A stretch of 64,000 bases of DNA from Heliocidaris erythrogramma (GCA_025617745.1 CM046863.1:56805829-56869828), one strand, 5' to 3'. Positions 11,313-21,281 are shown, counted from the first letter of the stretch. The notes: generated by a model not told the origin, from the letters alone. A program made the numbers and translations.

Positions 11313-13739
11313 TTATGAAGTAGACACATTTTTCAGATGATGCTTCAACACCCTTTTAAAATGTAAAAAAATATTAACTGACTTAACATGATTTGGGAGG
11401 GAATTCCAGAAAAGAATACCGTTAAAATAAAAGGAATTTCGAATTTTACCTTTCCGCTTAGGCACTACGAAATTAAATTGACTATTTCTAGTCTCATGCC
11501 CATGAACACTTGAAGAGCGAGTAAAATTATTTGAAATATAGTGATCTGCATTAGAGTAAAAAATCTTATGTACATGGTGAATTAAAAGTTGTTGTGATCT
11601 AAGGTTTACATGAAGAAGACCAGCTGTTTCAAGTTCACTCTTCCCAATGTGTGTTCTTGGTGGTAAGTGATTGATAAATCTTACAATCTTATTTTGAATT
11701 ATTTTTAACTTGTTTTGATCCACCTTGCCTAGACTGCAGTACCATGCCGCATTAGCATAATCAAATAAACATTGTATTAAGGAAAAACTTAAAATGCGTC
11801 TTGATTTTAAGTTCATGCAATTTTGATAACGATACAAGAATTTTAGACGAGCATTAGCTTTTTTGACAATACTGTCAACCAAACTTGAGCAAGAAAGATC
11901 ACTAGCTATATTTAGTCCTAAATACTTCACAGAATCCTGTCTCTTAATGAGTTGATTGTTATAACTTATATTGAAATCATCAGTATACTTCAGCCTACCC
12001 CGCGAACAAAACAAAATACTTTCGGTTTTACCAATATGTAAGCTAAGCTTATTTGTTGTCATCCAATTAACACAGTTTGATAATTCTAAGCTAAGTTTTC
12101 CCCCGATCAGCTTAGGATCAGTACCAGAATATAGTAACACACTATCATCCGCATATAAAAGTAATTTACTGTCGTTGACACAAACACACATATCATTAAT
12201 GTAGCACATGAAAAGAATAGGACCTAATATGCTCCCCTGGGGAACTCCGCATCTTATGGGCATAGAATCGGAGAGTACATTTTGCAACGAGACAACTTGA
12301 TGACGATTGGTCAAGTAAGACCTAAACCATTGCACACATGCAGAATTTAAACCCATTACTTCTAATTTACTTAACAGTATATTATGGTTAACGGTATCGA
12401 AGGCTTTTTGCAAGTCAAGAAGAACCATCCCGACAAAACGTCCTTGGGAAATTTCGTTCCTGACAAAATCTAACAGGTGAATAAGACAAGTTTCAGTGGA
12501 ATAACCATTTCTAAAACCAGATTGAAATTCGTATATTATTTTGTTTTCTTGAAAATAGTTCTCTAATTGGGCATACACACATTTCTCTAGGACCTTCGAG
12601 ACTATACTTAAAACGCTAATCGGTCTATAATTGCTAACATTAGTTTTATCTTTCTTTTTATAAAGGGGTGTTACTTTTGCAATTTTCATTTCATCAGGGA
12701 AGGTGGAAGTTGAGATAGATAAGTTAATAATGTAAGTTAAAGGTTTATACAAATATTTAGCTCCATCCTTCAAAAATCTGGCAGGTACCAAGTCAAGCCC
12801 GGTACTTTTTGATATTTTCAACTTATTTAATTCATCTAAAACAAACTTTTCTTTGACAGGAGAAAAAAGAAAACAACCTTTCGACACACCCTTAGTGTCG
12901 TATAATTTTTGTAATTTAACACTGTCCGTTCCAAATTCATTTGCGTTGCTGTCTGGCAGATTACTAGCTAATTTTTCTGCCACAGTTGTGAAATAATTGT
13001 TAAATTCGTTCGCTATCCTCATATTATCATGACATAACTCCCCTTGGATATTAATAACATTCTCTTTAACATTCTTTTGTTTGCTTTTACAACCTAAATC
13101 TTTCAGATTCTTCCACAACTTTTTAGAATCATTTTTATGCTCATCAATTTGATTTTGGAAGTATTCATCTTTAGCCTGTCTCACTTTTCTTTGCACCAAA
13201 TTACGTAAAAGTTTATATTTCTTTTCTAATTCTAAATTACCACAATCCTTTTTCATTCTTTTAAAAGCTATATTTCTTTGTCTTATTAACGAAATAATTT
13301 CAGCATTCATCCACTTATCGGTTCTTTGCTTAATTCTTACTTGTTTTAATGGAGCACATTTATCAACTATAGACATGAAAATATTTTTGAAAATTGACCA
13401 CGCAGTATTTACTTCTTTACATTCTAATATGTCAGACCAATTGACTCGAGATAAAACATTATTAAAATCATCTATACAATAGTTTCTCATACACCGAATA
13501 TTTATATTTCTATGCTGTTTGAATACAGGTCTTATTAGCTTCCTAGAGCAGTAGGTTAAAAAATGATCACTTAGGCCAATTTCAATAACACCACTTTGAC
13601 AAATATTTTCTTCTTTACTGCTGATTACATGGTCTATTAATGATGAAGTGGCCGATGTTGTTCGAGTGGGTTTAGTTATAAGTTGACTCAGACCATTTAA
13701 ATTCAAAATATTCTTGTATTTTTTTATAATGAAGACTGC
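11313..13739 (-). CDS. LINE ORF2, C-terminal part: end of endonuclease and reverse transcriptase
   Basis: This frame continues the upstream half after a single-base shift at 13706-13740, a run of seven A on the coding strand. Counting residues from the TTG at 13706, the last APE motif SDHF is at 46-49, NYRPIS at 359-364, LDLQKAFDTVNH at 430-441, CGVPQGS at 486-492 and the catalytic YADD at 518-521. A thumb and C-terminal region with NHLPPRTHIG replaces the usual HWLPV block. The ORF is open for about 800 codons to its stop at 11313. The product would nick target DNA and copy the element's RNA there. TTG at 13706 is not a real start; the native protein starts at 14734. Confidence 0.85.
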   Translation of the reverse strand, partial: AVFIIKKYKNILNLNGLSQLITKPTRTTSATSSLIDHVISSKEENICQSGVIEIGLSDHFLTYCSRKLIRPVFKQHRNINIRCMRNYCIDDFNNVLSRVNWSDILECKEVNTAWSIFKNIFMSIVDKCAPLKQVRIKQRTDKWMNAEIISLIRQRNIAFKRMKKDCGNLELEKKYKLLRNLVQRKVRQAKDEYFQNQIDEHKNDSKKLWKNLKDLGCKSKQKNVKENVINIQGELCHDNMRIANEFNNYFTTVAEKLASNLPDSNANEFGTDSVKLQKLYDTKGVSKGCFLFSPVKEKFVLDELNKLKISKSTGLDLVPARFLKDGAKYLYKPLTYIINLSISTSTFPDEMKIAKVTPLYKKKDKTNVSNYRPISVLSIVSKVLEKCVYAQLENYFQENKIIYEFQSGFRNGYSTETCLIHLLDFVRNEISQGRFVGMVLLDLQKAFDTVNHNILLSKLEVMGLNSACVQWFRSYLTNRHQVVSLQNVLSDSMPIRCGVPQGSILGPILFMCYINDMCVCVNDSKLLLYADDSVLLYSGTDPKLIGGKLSLELSNCVNWMTTNKLSLHIGKTESILFCSRGRLKYTDDFNISYNNQLIKRQDSVKYLGLNIASDLSCSSLVDSIVKKANARLKFLYRYQNCMNLKSRRILSFSLIQCLFDYANAAWYCSLGKVDQNKLKIIQNKIVRFINHLPPRTHIGKSELETAGLLHVNLRSQQLLIHHVHKIFYSNADHYISNNFTRSSSVHGHETRNSQFNFVVPKRKGKIRNSFYFNGILFWNSLPNHVKSVNIFLHFKRVLKHHLKNVSTS

Positions 13740-14734
13740 TGCAAAAGGCAGATATTCATGTCCCCTAAAATTATAACCTCATCGTCTTTTGTTAATTTAT
13801 CCAAGGTGTCAGTGAGATATTCAATAAAAAAATGATCTGTAGGGGGTCTGTACACAACACCTAGAGTAATGGGTTTTGTATGGGGTAATAGAATGTCAAT
13901 CCATAACGATTCAATATCATTTTGTGTAAGATCTTCTCGTACGTTAAATGCAATATCATTTCTAATATAAAGACAGACTCCACCACCATGTTCTCCTACA
14001 CGGTCTCGTCTTAAAATACAATATCCATCGATACAAACTTCTTCATCGTTCACGGAAGAGTTTAACCACGTTTCAGTGATTGCAATTACAGAGATTCTAT
14101 TTTGGGAGAAAAGGAGTCGTAGTTCAGGTATTTTAAACAGAATTGATCTAACATTCAAATGAACAAGATGCAACCCTTTACCATGAAAAGTATCATTAAA
14201 TGATTCATATAAAGCGCTTTCCTCAACAGTATTCTGTATTCTAACTTCAGGGATATGAGGTAAAATTGGTTGAGAGGGTTGAATATCTTCACAGGATTGA
14301 GTAAAAAGGGAGTCACAAAAAGGTGGTAATGAGCACGTCAAACAGACCCAATTTTCATTGGGGTTATGATATAACCTGGTATACTCAGAGAGAGAGATTT
14401 CAAGACATTTAGTATGGTACCACTTTTGGCAGGTGGAACACAATAGGCCATGTTGGTTGTTTTTTACGGGTTTATCACATTTACCGCAAGGAAATTTGTA
14501 GTTTGGACCGGGATTAGTTTCTACGTCACCAGATAGGAAAAGACGATAAAATATTTGATTATTTGACTGAAATAACGTAGTTTGAAAGGTGGCCACAGAG
14601 TTCTGATAATACAAAATTCGGGAGTGAAAGTATTTTAAGCGTTTAAATGATTTTAGCGTAACATATTCAAAACTAGACGCAACCCTGCAAGAACATAAAC
14701 ACGAAATTAAAAGATAAAATACAAGAAAGTTCAT
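13724..14734 (-). CDS. LINE ORF2, N-terminal part: signal-like leader, 2A, PHD-like finger, APE endonuclease
   Basis: ATG at 14734 opens a leader rich in hydrophobic residues (MNFLVFYLLISCLCSC) that resembles a signal peptide. A 2A-like motif GDVETNPGP follows at residues 69-77. A zinc finger with PHD-like spacing occupies 83-134: C83-C86, C99-C102, H107-C110, C131-C134, with WYH before C110. The APE-type endonuclease begins near 189 with HLNVRS (N194), TETW (E221), RRDR...GGG (243-252), YRPP (295-298) and ILGDMN (D325, N327). A stop follows at residue 337 because one base is lost or gained in an A7 run; the SDH motif lies in the next frame. Confidence 0.85.
   Translation of the reverse strand: MNFLVFYLLISCLCSCRVASSFEYVTLKSFKRLKYFHSRILYYQNSVATFQTTLFQSNNQIFYRLFLSGDVETNPGPNYKFPCGKCDKPVKNNQHGLLCSTCQKWYHTKCLEISLSEYTRLYHNPNENWVCLTCSLPPFCDSLFTQSCEDIQPSQPILPHIPEVRIQNTVEESALYESFNDTFHGKGLHLVHLNVRSILFKIPELRLLFSQNRISVIAITETWLNSSVNDEEVCIDGYCILRRDRVGEHGGGVCLYIRNDIAFNVREDLTQNDIESLWIDILLPHTKPITLGVVYRPPTDHFFIEYLTDTLDKLTKDDEVIILGDMNICLLQQSSL
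14504..14530 (-). other. 2A-like ribosome-skipping motif
   Basis: Encodes GDVETNPGP, matching the D-V/I-E-x-N-P-G-P consensus. In such sequences the ribosome fails to join the final Gly and Pro, here Gly76 and Pro77, giving two products from one ORF. 2A-like sequences at the N-terminus of sea-urchin CR1-type ORFs are established knowledge. Activity here is inferred from the motif only. The product before the break would be a 76-residue leader with a hydrophobic start. Confidence 0.8.
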
Positions 14735-15708
14735 GACACCTTAAATACACACAGACACACACGCCTGCACCCTTATAAATTAAAAAAAGACAAAAATGAG
14801 TCAGTGTCTATATCCCGCCATTATCCTCAAGCTCCATCTTCGAGACACTGGAAACACCGCTTCCTGGGCGACATATACACGTTGATTGTGAGCTCCAGAA
14901 TGTTTGTAAACATGAATTTCAAAAGATGCTAGTCTGTAGACTGCAACCGGCTTGGACGTCGCACACACACATAAGGAGAGAGATGCGGAGAGAGTGATCG
15001 TAAAAGCAGCTGTCGGTTCCAACGGTCGAAACAAAAACAAAGCAGGCAAGGTCAGACTGGACAGGAATGTTAATAGCCCTCTTCTGAGTATATGGAGAAG
15101 TAGTGTGTAGTAGAAAGTTGTGATCCAAGATAGAAAAAATGAAGTATAGTCTTGAAGAAACAAAAGAGCAAGGCGAATATATTCCATGTCATAGACCGTA
15201 ACACCGTCTGTCATAATAATTATATGTAATCATAATTATGTAATAAATATCACTTATTATCAGCTATAATTATAGCCAGAAAAAATTAACTTGGTTCGCA
15301 AGACAGGAACGAAAAGAAATAAGATAAACACTGGACAGTAGAGTTGAAGAACCAGGGTCTGCAACGTGCATAAAAGCACACACACACACGAAAAGGTGTT
15401 CCTGGGACCGGCATGATTTTGTTCTGCAAAACGATGAAGGATATGATGAAGAAAATGACTCGCAAAAAAGGATGAAGTTCTGTAAAATCGCAAACGAAGC
15501 TTTAGGATATTCCAAATGTTCCCATGTATCAAATAAACATATCCAATATAGGCATCAAAGATACTAATCAAGCAAAATGATGAAATTTAGAGCAGAGACG
15601 CCCAGCGGACGCAGCCGAAGCTGCACCACCATACTCAGGAAATATATATATATATATATATCGTAAAGTGTTTACAGGAACAAAGTTCCGACAAAGTGCA
15701 GTGTTAAA

Positions 15709-15842
15709 ATATGTAGAAAAATAAAGTTCACAACATCATATAGAATACACACACAAGAAGCATGTTTTTATGAATTTTTATAAAAACATGCTTCTTGTGT
15801 GTGTATTCTATATGATGTTGTGAACTTTATTTTTCTACATAT
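15709..15842. repeat. Near-perfect long hairpin, ~63-bp arms
   Basis: The arm beginning ATGTAGAAAAATAAAGTTCA at 15711 is repeated inverted and without mismatch, ending at 15840, with an 8-base loop (15772-15779). The pairing can be extended two more bases each side into flanking (TA)n tracts. No ORF, Pol III box or known terminus is visible. Confidence 0.9.
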
Positions 15843-16205
15843 ATATATATATATATAATGAGAGAGATGGCTTAGCAAGATGGGAAGGACAATTCTAATC
15901 GTTTTGTCAGTATATGATATATACATTAATTATCAATGTGCTTTACAAGAGAACATTTGAATACATTCACTTTGGGGGAAATGGCTTATTCCGACTACAG
16001 TTTTATAAAATTTCGAAAGAAACTGTACATCAAAACGTGGATTATATAAGATCCAAGAATGCAGAAGCTGAAGTTATTATAAACATAACGGGAGGATGAA
16101 ATGACAAATAACATTGTGATGCATATTTATTTTTTAAAACTATACATGTAGAGAAAGAATATCCTCCCCCCTCCCCCCCCCCAAAAAAAAAAAAGTGGGA
16201 AAATA
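15843..16205. other. Unassigned DNA with (TA)n and C/A tracts
   Basis: A (TA)n tract follows the hairpin, and a C-rich then A-rich tract lies near 16165-16195. The 61-codon ORF here has no recognisable motif. Confidence 0.5.
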
Positions 16206-16207
16206 TA

Positions 16208-16865
16208 TGTGACCAGGCACCACAAAACCACCAAAAAGTCGCACTGTGTGATTTTCAGTTAGAGCTCAATCAATGTGTTTTTGGTAAGCATAGTCAAATT
16301 TTAGTTTTGGATATTTCCTGGAATAGTATACTTTTTTCTAAGTAATCTAAAAATTTGGAGGCACCAAACAATCTAAAAGTGGTATTTTTTGCAGTTTTTT
16401 ATTAGACTTATGTGTGCCTTCCCTGGATTTTGTTGTATTACTTTTCATTTTTACGACCCTGAATACTTTTTTCATTTTGATCTTCCATATATTTTAAACG
16501 GATTAAGTTCTTGCATTGATACTTGTGTACTATGATGAACATGATATGGCTAATTAGTATGCCAAGTTTTAGGACAATCTGATAATTCCTTCATAGAAAT
16601 TTCATTGAGTTCTAATCCTCCTTTTGTCACCTTAGCACAACACCTTGCAAGTCAGAGTGCTTCTCTGCAAACTTTAAACCCTTATTTCTCAGAAGTAACA
16701 TTATGAGGGACTGTGCATTTTTCTCTTTGTACAGTGAATTAGGAACATCCAATGCTAATGAGTTATATATCATTTTCAAGCTGAGAATCTGCTCTTTCAG
16801 AATCAGACGTTAACAAAAAATTCATATCTGGTGACTCTTTGGTGGTTTTGTGGTACCTGGTCACA
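16208..16865. mobile_element. TA-flanked MITE with TGTGACC ends, 658 bp
   Basis: The left end TGTGACCAGGCACCACAAAA (continuing CCACCAAA) is matched by an inverted copy ending GGTACCTGGTCACA at 16865, about 37 bp with few mismatches. TA flanks both ends (16206-16207, 16866-16867). No coding capacity. The ends share TGTGACC with the elements at 36061 and 40418. Confidence 0.88.
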
Positions 16866-16867
16866 TA

Positions 16868-17700
16868 TAGTAAAATACAAACAGCTATCAAGCAGAAAAT
16901 TATATGAATGAATCAGTGATGATTATGTTGCAAATGTCTTTTTATTGATACATTTTACATATCAGTTTTGATTTTGACTGCCACTCCATTTGTAAATAAT
17001 CAAGTATTAAAAGAGTTTATGAATTATGCTATTGATCAATCGATATAACATTCTGATCTAAGTGTATAGCGGAAGAAATCATAACAGCAGAAGTCAATGT
17101 TCATACTCATCGTAGAGGGCGGACAAAATATGTTTTAAAACTTACATCTGCTGTCATGTCGTTTTCTGCATCTTTTCTTCATGAAAATGATTTCCATGTC
17201 ATTTCATTTCAAAAAGGATGAATTATGCTTTATAAGAGTATTAAAAAAAATAAGAATTCAAAATTATAAATTTGACCAAAAAAATCAGGATATCAAAATG
17301 TATGAAAAATAACTTCAGACCCATTTTGAAATTTGAAAACAACGTTTATCGCTTTAGTCATGACATTATCTTTCAAAAAAAATTCCTTTTTTCCACATTG
17401 AACCCCCCCCCCCCCCCCCCCCCCCCACCGGCTCCAATGTCAAGATACGCCACGGGATATAAATCTGTATTATGTCCTATTAACCATCCTACCTGAGCTA
17501 CTTTGCAATGGCATGAATGGAGTCGTCTCTTGATCTCGTGGGTCTATTTATCTATTATCCATTTATCCATTCATGGGACTGGACACTCACACAACACAAG
17601 GTATTGTGTACTCAAATATGAAAGCTTCATTTCAAATAATTCAAATGCAGCTTGATAATAATTTACTTAAAAGTTTCATGAATTATATACAATAAATAGT
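16868..17700. other. Unassigned AT-rich DNA with a C26 tract
   Basis: The C tract is at about 17403-17428 and is followed by AGATACGCCACGGG, a probable end of a GCGTA-type relic. Nothing else is recognised. The downstream flank of the death-domain exon lies at its right edge. Confidence 0.45.
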
Positions 17701-17713
17701 TTTTTAATTAATC

Positions 17714-18001
17714 TCATCCAAGCAATATTTTACCTTTGGATAGTTTATCTCCCAAATCAAGCAGTCCAGCTTCACGGAGTTTGCTCGCCAGAATGGATCG
17801 TGATTGGTTGGTGTCTGTTTGTTTGGTCTTCCACTTGATAAGGATCTCAGCCAGAGCGTCACTGAAGTTTCTGAGATGTTTTTCGAGGATTGTTTGACTC
17901 TTCGCAAAGGAATTCCCCAGGGCGTTACACAGTTTGAAGTATTTGTCAGGACTTATGTCTTCAGCCAGTGATATCAACTCGACCTCCTGCAAAGGATCCA
18001 T
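17714..18001 (-). CDS. Death-domain protein or terminal exon, 95 aa
   Basis: One minus-strand ORF of 95 codons has the hydrophobic pattern of a death-fold domain over nearly its whole length. It starts LISLAEDISPDKYFKLCNAL (residues 10-29), continues through helices with ILEKHLRN, and has ALAEILIKWK with the conserved helix-4 tryptophan at 57. It ends RSILASKLREAGLLDLGDKL, a typical helix 5-6. Death domains mediate homotypic protein contacts in apoptosis and innate signalling. A good acceptor-like tract (GATTCTTCACAG) ends at 18006, five bases before the ATG, so this may be the last exon of a longer gene. No partner exon was found. It is one of the few non-repeat coding signals in the window. 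Confidence 0.6.
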   Translation of the reverse strand: MDPLQEVELISLAEDISPDKYFKLCNALGNSFAKSQTILEKHLRNFSDALAEILIKWKTKQTDTNQSRSILASKLREAGLLDLGDKLSKGKILLG

Positions 18002-18349
18002 GGTTCTGTGAAGAATCAGTCAAGATAATTATTAGGCAGTTGCCTTTCTCCTGAAGAGTATATTGTTCTACCGTTACAAATATCATTTACGTCTTACCTA
18101 TCATAAGCTGAATTTACCTCTACATATTTCATACTTTTAGTTGATGCTAGAATTATTGAACTTTTTCCGCAGTGAATTGAATTGCATTGAAGAGAATCCA
18201 CCTGCGATGTGTGAATGAAAATGTAATCATTGGCTGGTGGGATATACTCATCGGTATGTCATTGTACTTGTAGCTTTAAAATGATAACATATCAACAACA
18301 AAAAAGAGTGGATATTTGTGATAAAGAAGAAGTAGGGTGCGCGCGCTAG

Positions 18350-18387
<38 letters not shown>

Positions 18388-19069
18388 TATCAAAACTCAA
18401 AAGGAACATATCACTCAATACAATGCTCAGCTCTCAATCTTAGTTGTTCATTTTAACATACTTCACCTCTTAATTGTATGATGATAATGGTATGTTTCAT
18501 TAAAGAAAAATATCACGTCGCAGCCCAAGGGCTGAATTGAACAATATTTGTACAATGATAAAAAAGTTACACATATAATACAACATACAGAAAATGTCAA
18601 CATATACAGGATACACAAATTACATTAAAAAAGTCAAACAAGAAAAAAAAACATAATGAAGATTTAGCATAAATACATACTATCAACTGACATAATCACA
18701 AACATAATAGGATATAATGTGATAGGTGCCATCAGTTCTAACATAGTAGGACACAACGGTGTTCAGTGTGTAGAAAGAAATACAAGACGAAGAAGTACTG
18801 AGGGGAGAACTAGAAAAAACCAGGGAAGAGAGAGAATCTGCACTGGAGATTTTGAACCCAATATCATAAGAAAAGACCATTATATGTAGTTTGCAGGCAC
18901 AAACCCCCGTCATTCAAAACGCGTAACATAGTGTCTGAACTGTAAGACTACCATGGGCCCTTTACTCAAGACACAATATTACTCCTGAAGTGGAGAGATC
19001 TACGAAACAAGCTTGTCGGGTACACGTAGTTGTGTACTTTTCTTCACATGTATATATATATTTTCTCTA
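18002..19069. other. Non-coding DNA with an (AC)n microsatellite
   Basis: An (AC)n tract occupies about 18352-18385. CAGCCCAAGGGCTG near 18522 is a small palindrome resembling the 3' UTR of CR1-like LINEs, but no coding part accompanies it. Nothing else could be supported. Confidence 0.45.
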
Positions 19070-19189
19070 GATTCCGCATTTTGGAGACACGGCTTTGTCA
19101 TTTTAATTGTTCCTCGTGTCTCCGTAAAGCGGTGGTTTCTATTATGACGAAATAAACTGCATTGTTACGTGCCTCCCAAATGCGGAATC
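19070..19189. mobile_element. Short hairpin element (MITE-like), ~120 bp
   Basis: GATTCCGCATTTTGGAGACACG at the left is mirrored by CGTGCCTCCCAAATGCGGAATC at the right with few mismatches. The interior is unique. No clear target duplication is visible, so class is unknown. Confidence 0.6.
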
Positions 19190-19298
19190 CAGCGTAATAT
19201 ATTGTGAAAGAAATTGCGACAATAACGTTGCGTAGCTCAATCAAAGTTCCCCAGAGCTGTCCTCCCTTTTTGAATTTTTTTGCAAAGGCTGAAAAAAT

Positions 19299-19369
19299 GT
19301 CTCCGCCGGGATTTGAACCCGGGTCGTTGGCTTAGAACGTCAATGCCTTAACCACTAGACCACGGAGAC
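19299..19369 (-). tRNA. tRNA-Arg(UCU)-like, copy A
   Basis: The 71-base minus-strand sequence folds as a cloverleaf: acceptor GTCTCCG/CGGAGAC (7 bp), D arm GTCT/AGGC, anticodon stem TTGAC/GCCAA with one mismatch, loop GTTCTAA giving anticodon TCT, and T arm CCGGG-TTCAAAT-CCCGG. A T6 run directly downstream on the minus strand would terminate Pol III. The flanks on both sides are repeated with the other two copies, so a tRNA-derived SINE or amplified cassette is as likely as a working gene. Confidence 0.5.
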
Positions 19370-19556
19370 GGGTTAGTGCTTTCGGCGACACCAGATTCAA
19401 TTGACCGACAGATTGACAAATCCTCAGCCTTATTAATTAATTCCACTTAATCGGGGGCAGATGAGTTTTGAACAAGACAAGCCGCTAGTGCCTCAGCTGG
19501 ATCCAAGCGAATGCTTTAAACACATGTATACATTAGAACAAATTATTATTAATAGC

Positions 19557-19840
19557 ATTATTTGTAAGGAAATAACATATACAACAACTTTGGCAAATCT
19601 CGTGGAAATAAATACATTGTGAAAGAAATTGCGAGAATAACGTTGCGTAGCTAAGCCAACGACCCGGGTTCAATTCCCGGCGGAGACATTTTTTCAGCCT
19701 TTGCAAAAATTTCAAAAAGGGAGGACAGCTCTGGGGAACTTTGATTGAGCTAGGCAACGTTATTCTCGCAATTTCTTTCACAATGTATTTATTTCCACGA
19801 GATTTGCCAAAGCTGTTGTATATGTTTTTTCCTTACAAAT
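19557..19840. repeat. Inverted repeat, ~95-bp arms, with a half tRNA at its apex
   Basis: The left arm (TTGTAAGGAAATAACATATA at 19559 to GCGTAGCT at 19648) is the inverted copy of the right arm (AGCTAGGCAACGTTATTCTC at 19749 to 19840) with a few differences. Between them is the 3' half of the same tRNA-like sequence (copy B: AAGCCAACGACCCGGGTTC, about 19650-19687) and its usual 3' flank. The left half of the tRNA is missing, as if a copy had been broken and fused to its own inverted downstream flank. Confidence 0.75.
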
Positions 19841-19913
19841 AATATATATATATATATATAGATTTGTCAATCTGTCGGTCAATTGAATCTGGTGTCGCCG
19901 AAACCACTAACCC

Positions 19914-19984
19914 GTCTCCGTGGTCTAGTGGTTAAGGCATTGGCGTTCTAAGCCAACGACCCGGGTTCGATTCCCGGCGGAGGC
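19914..19984 (+). tRNA. tRNA-Arg(UCU)-like, copy C
   Basis: The best preserved copy, 71 bases: acceptor GTCTCCG/CGGAGGC, D arm GTCT/AGGC with GG in the loop, anticodon stem TTGGC/GCCAA fully paired, loop GTTCTAA (anticodon TCT), T arm CCGGG-TTCGATT-CCCGG fully paired. A T5 run follows one base after the acceptor. It would read AGA codons. It lies in a repeated cassette whose 5' flank (GATTTGTCAATCTGTCGGTC at 19861) and 3' flank also accompany copy A in inverse orientation. Confidence 0.6.
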
Positions 19985-20135
19985 ATTTTTTCAGCCTTTG
20001 CAAAAATTTCAAAAAGGGAGGACAGCTCTGGGGAACTTTGATTGAGCTACGCAACGTTATTCTCGCAATTTCTTTCACATTTGTATTTATTTCCACGAGA
20101 TTTGCCAAAGCTGTTGTATATGTTATTTCCTTACA

Positions 20136-20182
<47 letters not shown>

Positions 20183-20289
20183 TTTAAAGTAAGATAAAGT
20201 TCACTCCGAGAATAAAGACATAGTAGATATCCGCAGGTTTGCTTCCAAAAGCGCTTTCGTTTAATTCTTCAGGTGGAATGATTAACCTG
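19985..20289. other. 3' flank of the tRNA cassette and a (TA)n tract
   Basis: The first ~150 bases repeat the cassette flank (GGGAGGACAGCTCTGGGGAA). A (TA)n tract follows at about 20140-20176, then unassigned DNA to the edge of the large palindrome. Confidence 0.6.
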
Positions 20290-21008
20290 TTAGTTACAAT
20301 AGCTTAAACCGGGTAATTTAGATTTGTATGGTTATTCTGAGATAAAAGAGTATGTAGACTTCGAAATTAAATAGTCTGACGCATTTCTTAAGTTAATATG
20401 ATACATAAAGATCCTTGGTGTAAAATGCAGTCAATGGACATGGTAAGGATTCTACAACGATTGACTGTTGAATGTATATACACATAATAATACATGCAAC
20501 ATTATATAATATAATATACACTGTATACTATGTGGCAGTTTGAGTAAAGCAACAGCTATTCATATAGCGTTCAGTGAAGGTTAAAATTTATTAATGAAAT
20601 GTTCTTCTTTTAGGCAACGTTTAGTTTTGTCATCATCATTCATTTTATAAAAAGGTGTAATTAAGAAATTGGGTTCTACGGAACGAGCACACCTTTCTAT
20701 ATGTTCACTCAATTTTAGTTGTCTGTATTCTTTCTGTCTGTCTTATTTGTTGACGATGAAGCCTAACTCTGTTACGAAGAACATCTCCTGTTTCACCAAT
20801 ATATTGTTCCTTACATCCTTGGCACGTTATACAATAAATACAGTTTTTTGTTAGACATGTAAATGGAAATTTAATTAAAAACTCCGTGTTGTTTATTCCG
20901 ATGTTGATTCTATTTGTCACATCCAAATGGGGGCAGGTTTTGCATCTTTTGTCGCCGCATCTTTTCACCCCACCTTTTGTATTGGTGTTTCGGGAAAATC
21001 TGGCTCTG

Positions 21009-21281
21009 TAGAGGTGTTGTGGTGTAGTGGATAAGTCACCGGACTGCAGATCACAAGGTACGGGGTTCGAATCCCACCACAGCACTAACGTCCTTTGGCA
21101 AGACAATAATCTACATTGCCACTCTCCACCCAGGTGTAAATGGGTACCTGATATGCTTGAGCGCTAGTTACTTTGGCAGCTCGGCTATAACCAGGGTAAT
21201 AATAATGTCTAAGCGCCATGAGCGTCACTGCGTGACGGATATGAGCGCTATATAAGTGGCCACTATTATTATTATTATTAA
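21009..21281 (+). mobile_element. tRNA-derived SINE with an L2-like 3' tail
   Basis: The 5' part has Pol III box-like sequences: an A box around GTGTAGTGGATAAGTCACC and a B box GGTTCGAATCC at 21064. A conserved body follows (CACTCTCCACCCAGGTGTAA at 21121). The tail CGCCATGAGCGTC...GAGCGCTATATAAGTGGCC plus (ATT)n resembles the 3' end of the L2-like LINE at 38795-38860. It splits the left Penelope-like copy; the right copy (29940-29955) shows the uninterrupted sequence. A second copy of this family is at 63011-63280. Confidence 0.88.

Larger units (their letters stand above)
10904..15640 (-). mobile_element. Nearly full-length CR1-like LINE with 2A peptide
   Basis: On the minus strand the order is a ~0.9-kb 5' UTR (15640 to 14735), one long ORF split by a frameshift (14734-11313), a ~400-bp 3' UTR, and a terminal AAATC-type pentanucleotide repeat at about 10904-10925. 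Short tandem repeats instead of poly(A) fit the CR1 group. The 5' border is tentative: sequence next to GCAGCTTCGGCTGCGTCC near 15605-15625 gives way to a (TA)n tract at 15643. No target duplication could be fixed because of the microsatellites. The element shows far less decay than the other LINEs in the window. Confidence 0.8.

Noticed and set aside
14504-14530. The NPGP motif as evidence of a viral insertion
   Set aside because: The surrounding ORF has PHD-like, APE endonuclease and YADD RT domains of a LINE. 2A-like motifs are known in such retrotransposons, so no virus needs to be invoked.
14801-15571. ORFs of 103-137 codons upstream of the LINE ORF
   Set aside because: They overlap each other in several frames within what looks like the LINE 5' UTR, and show no motif.
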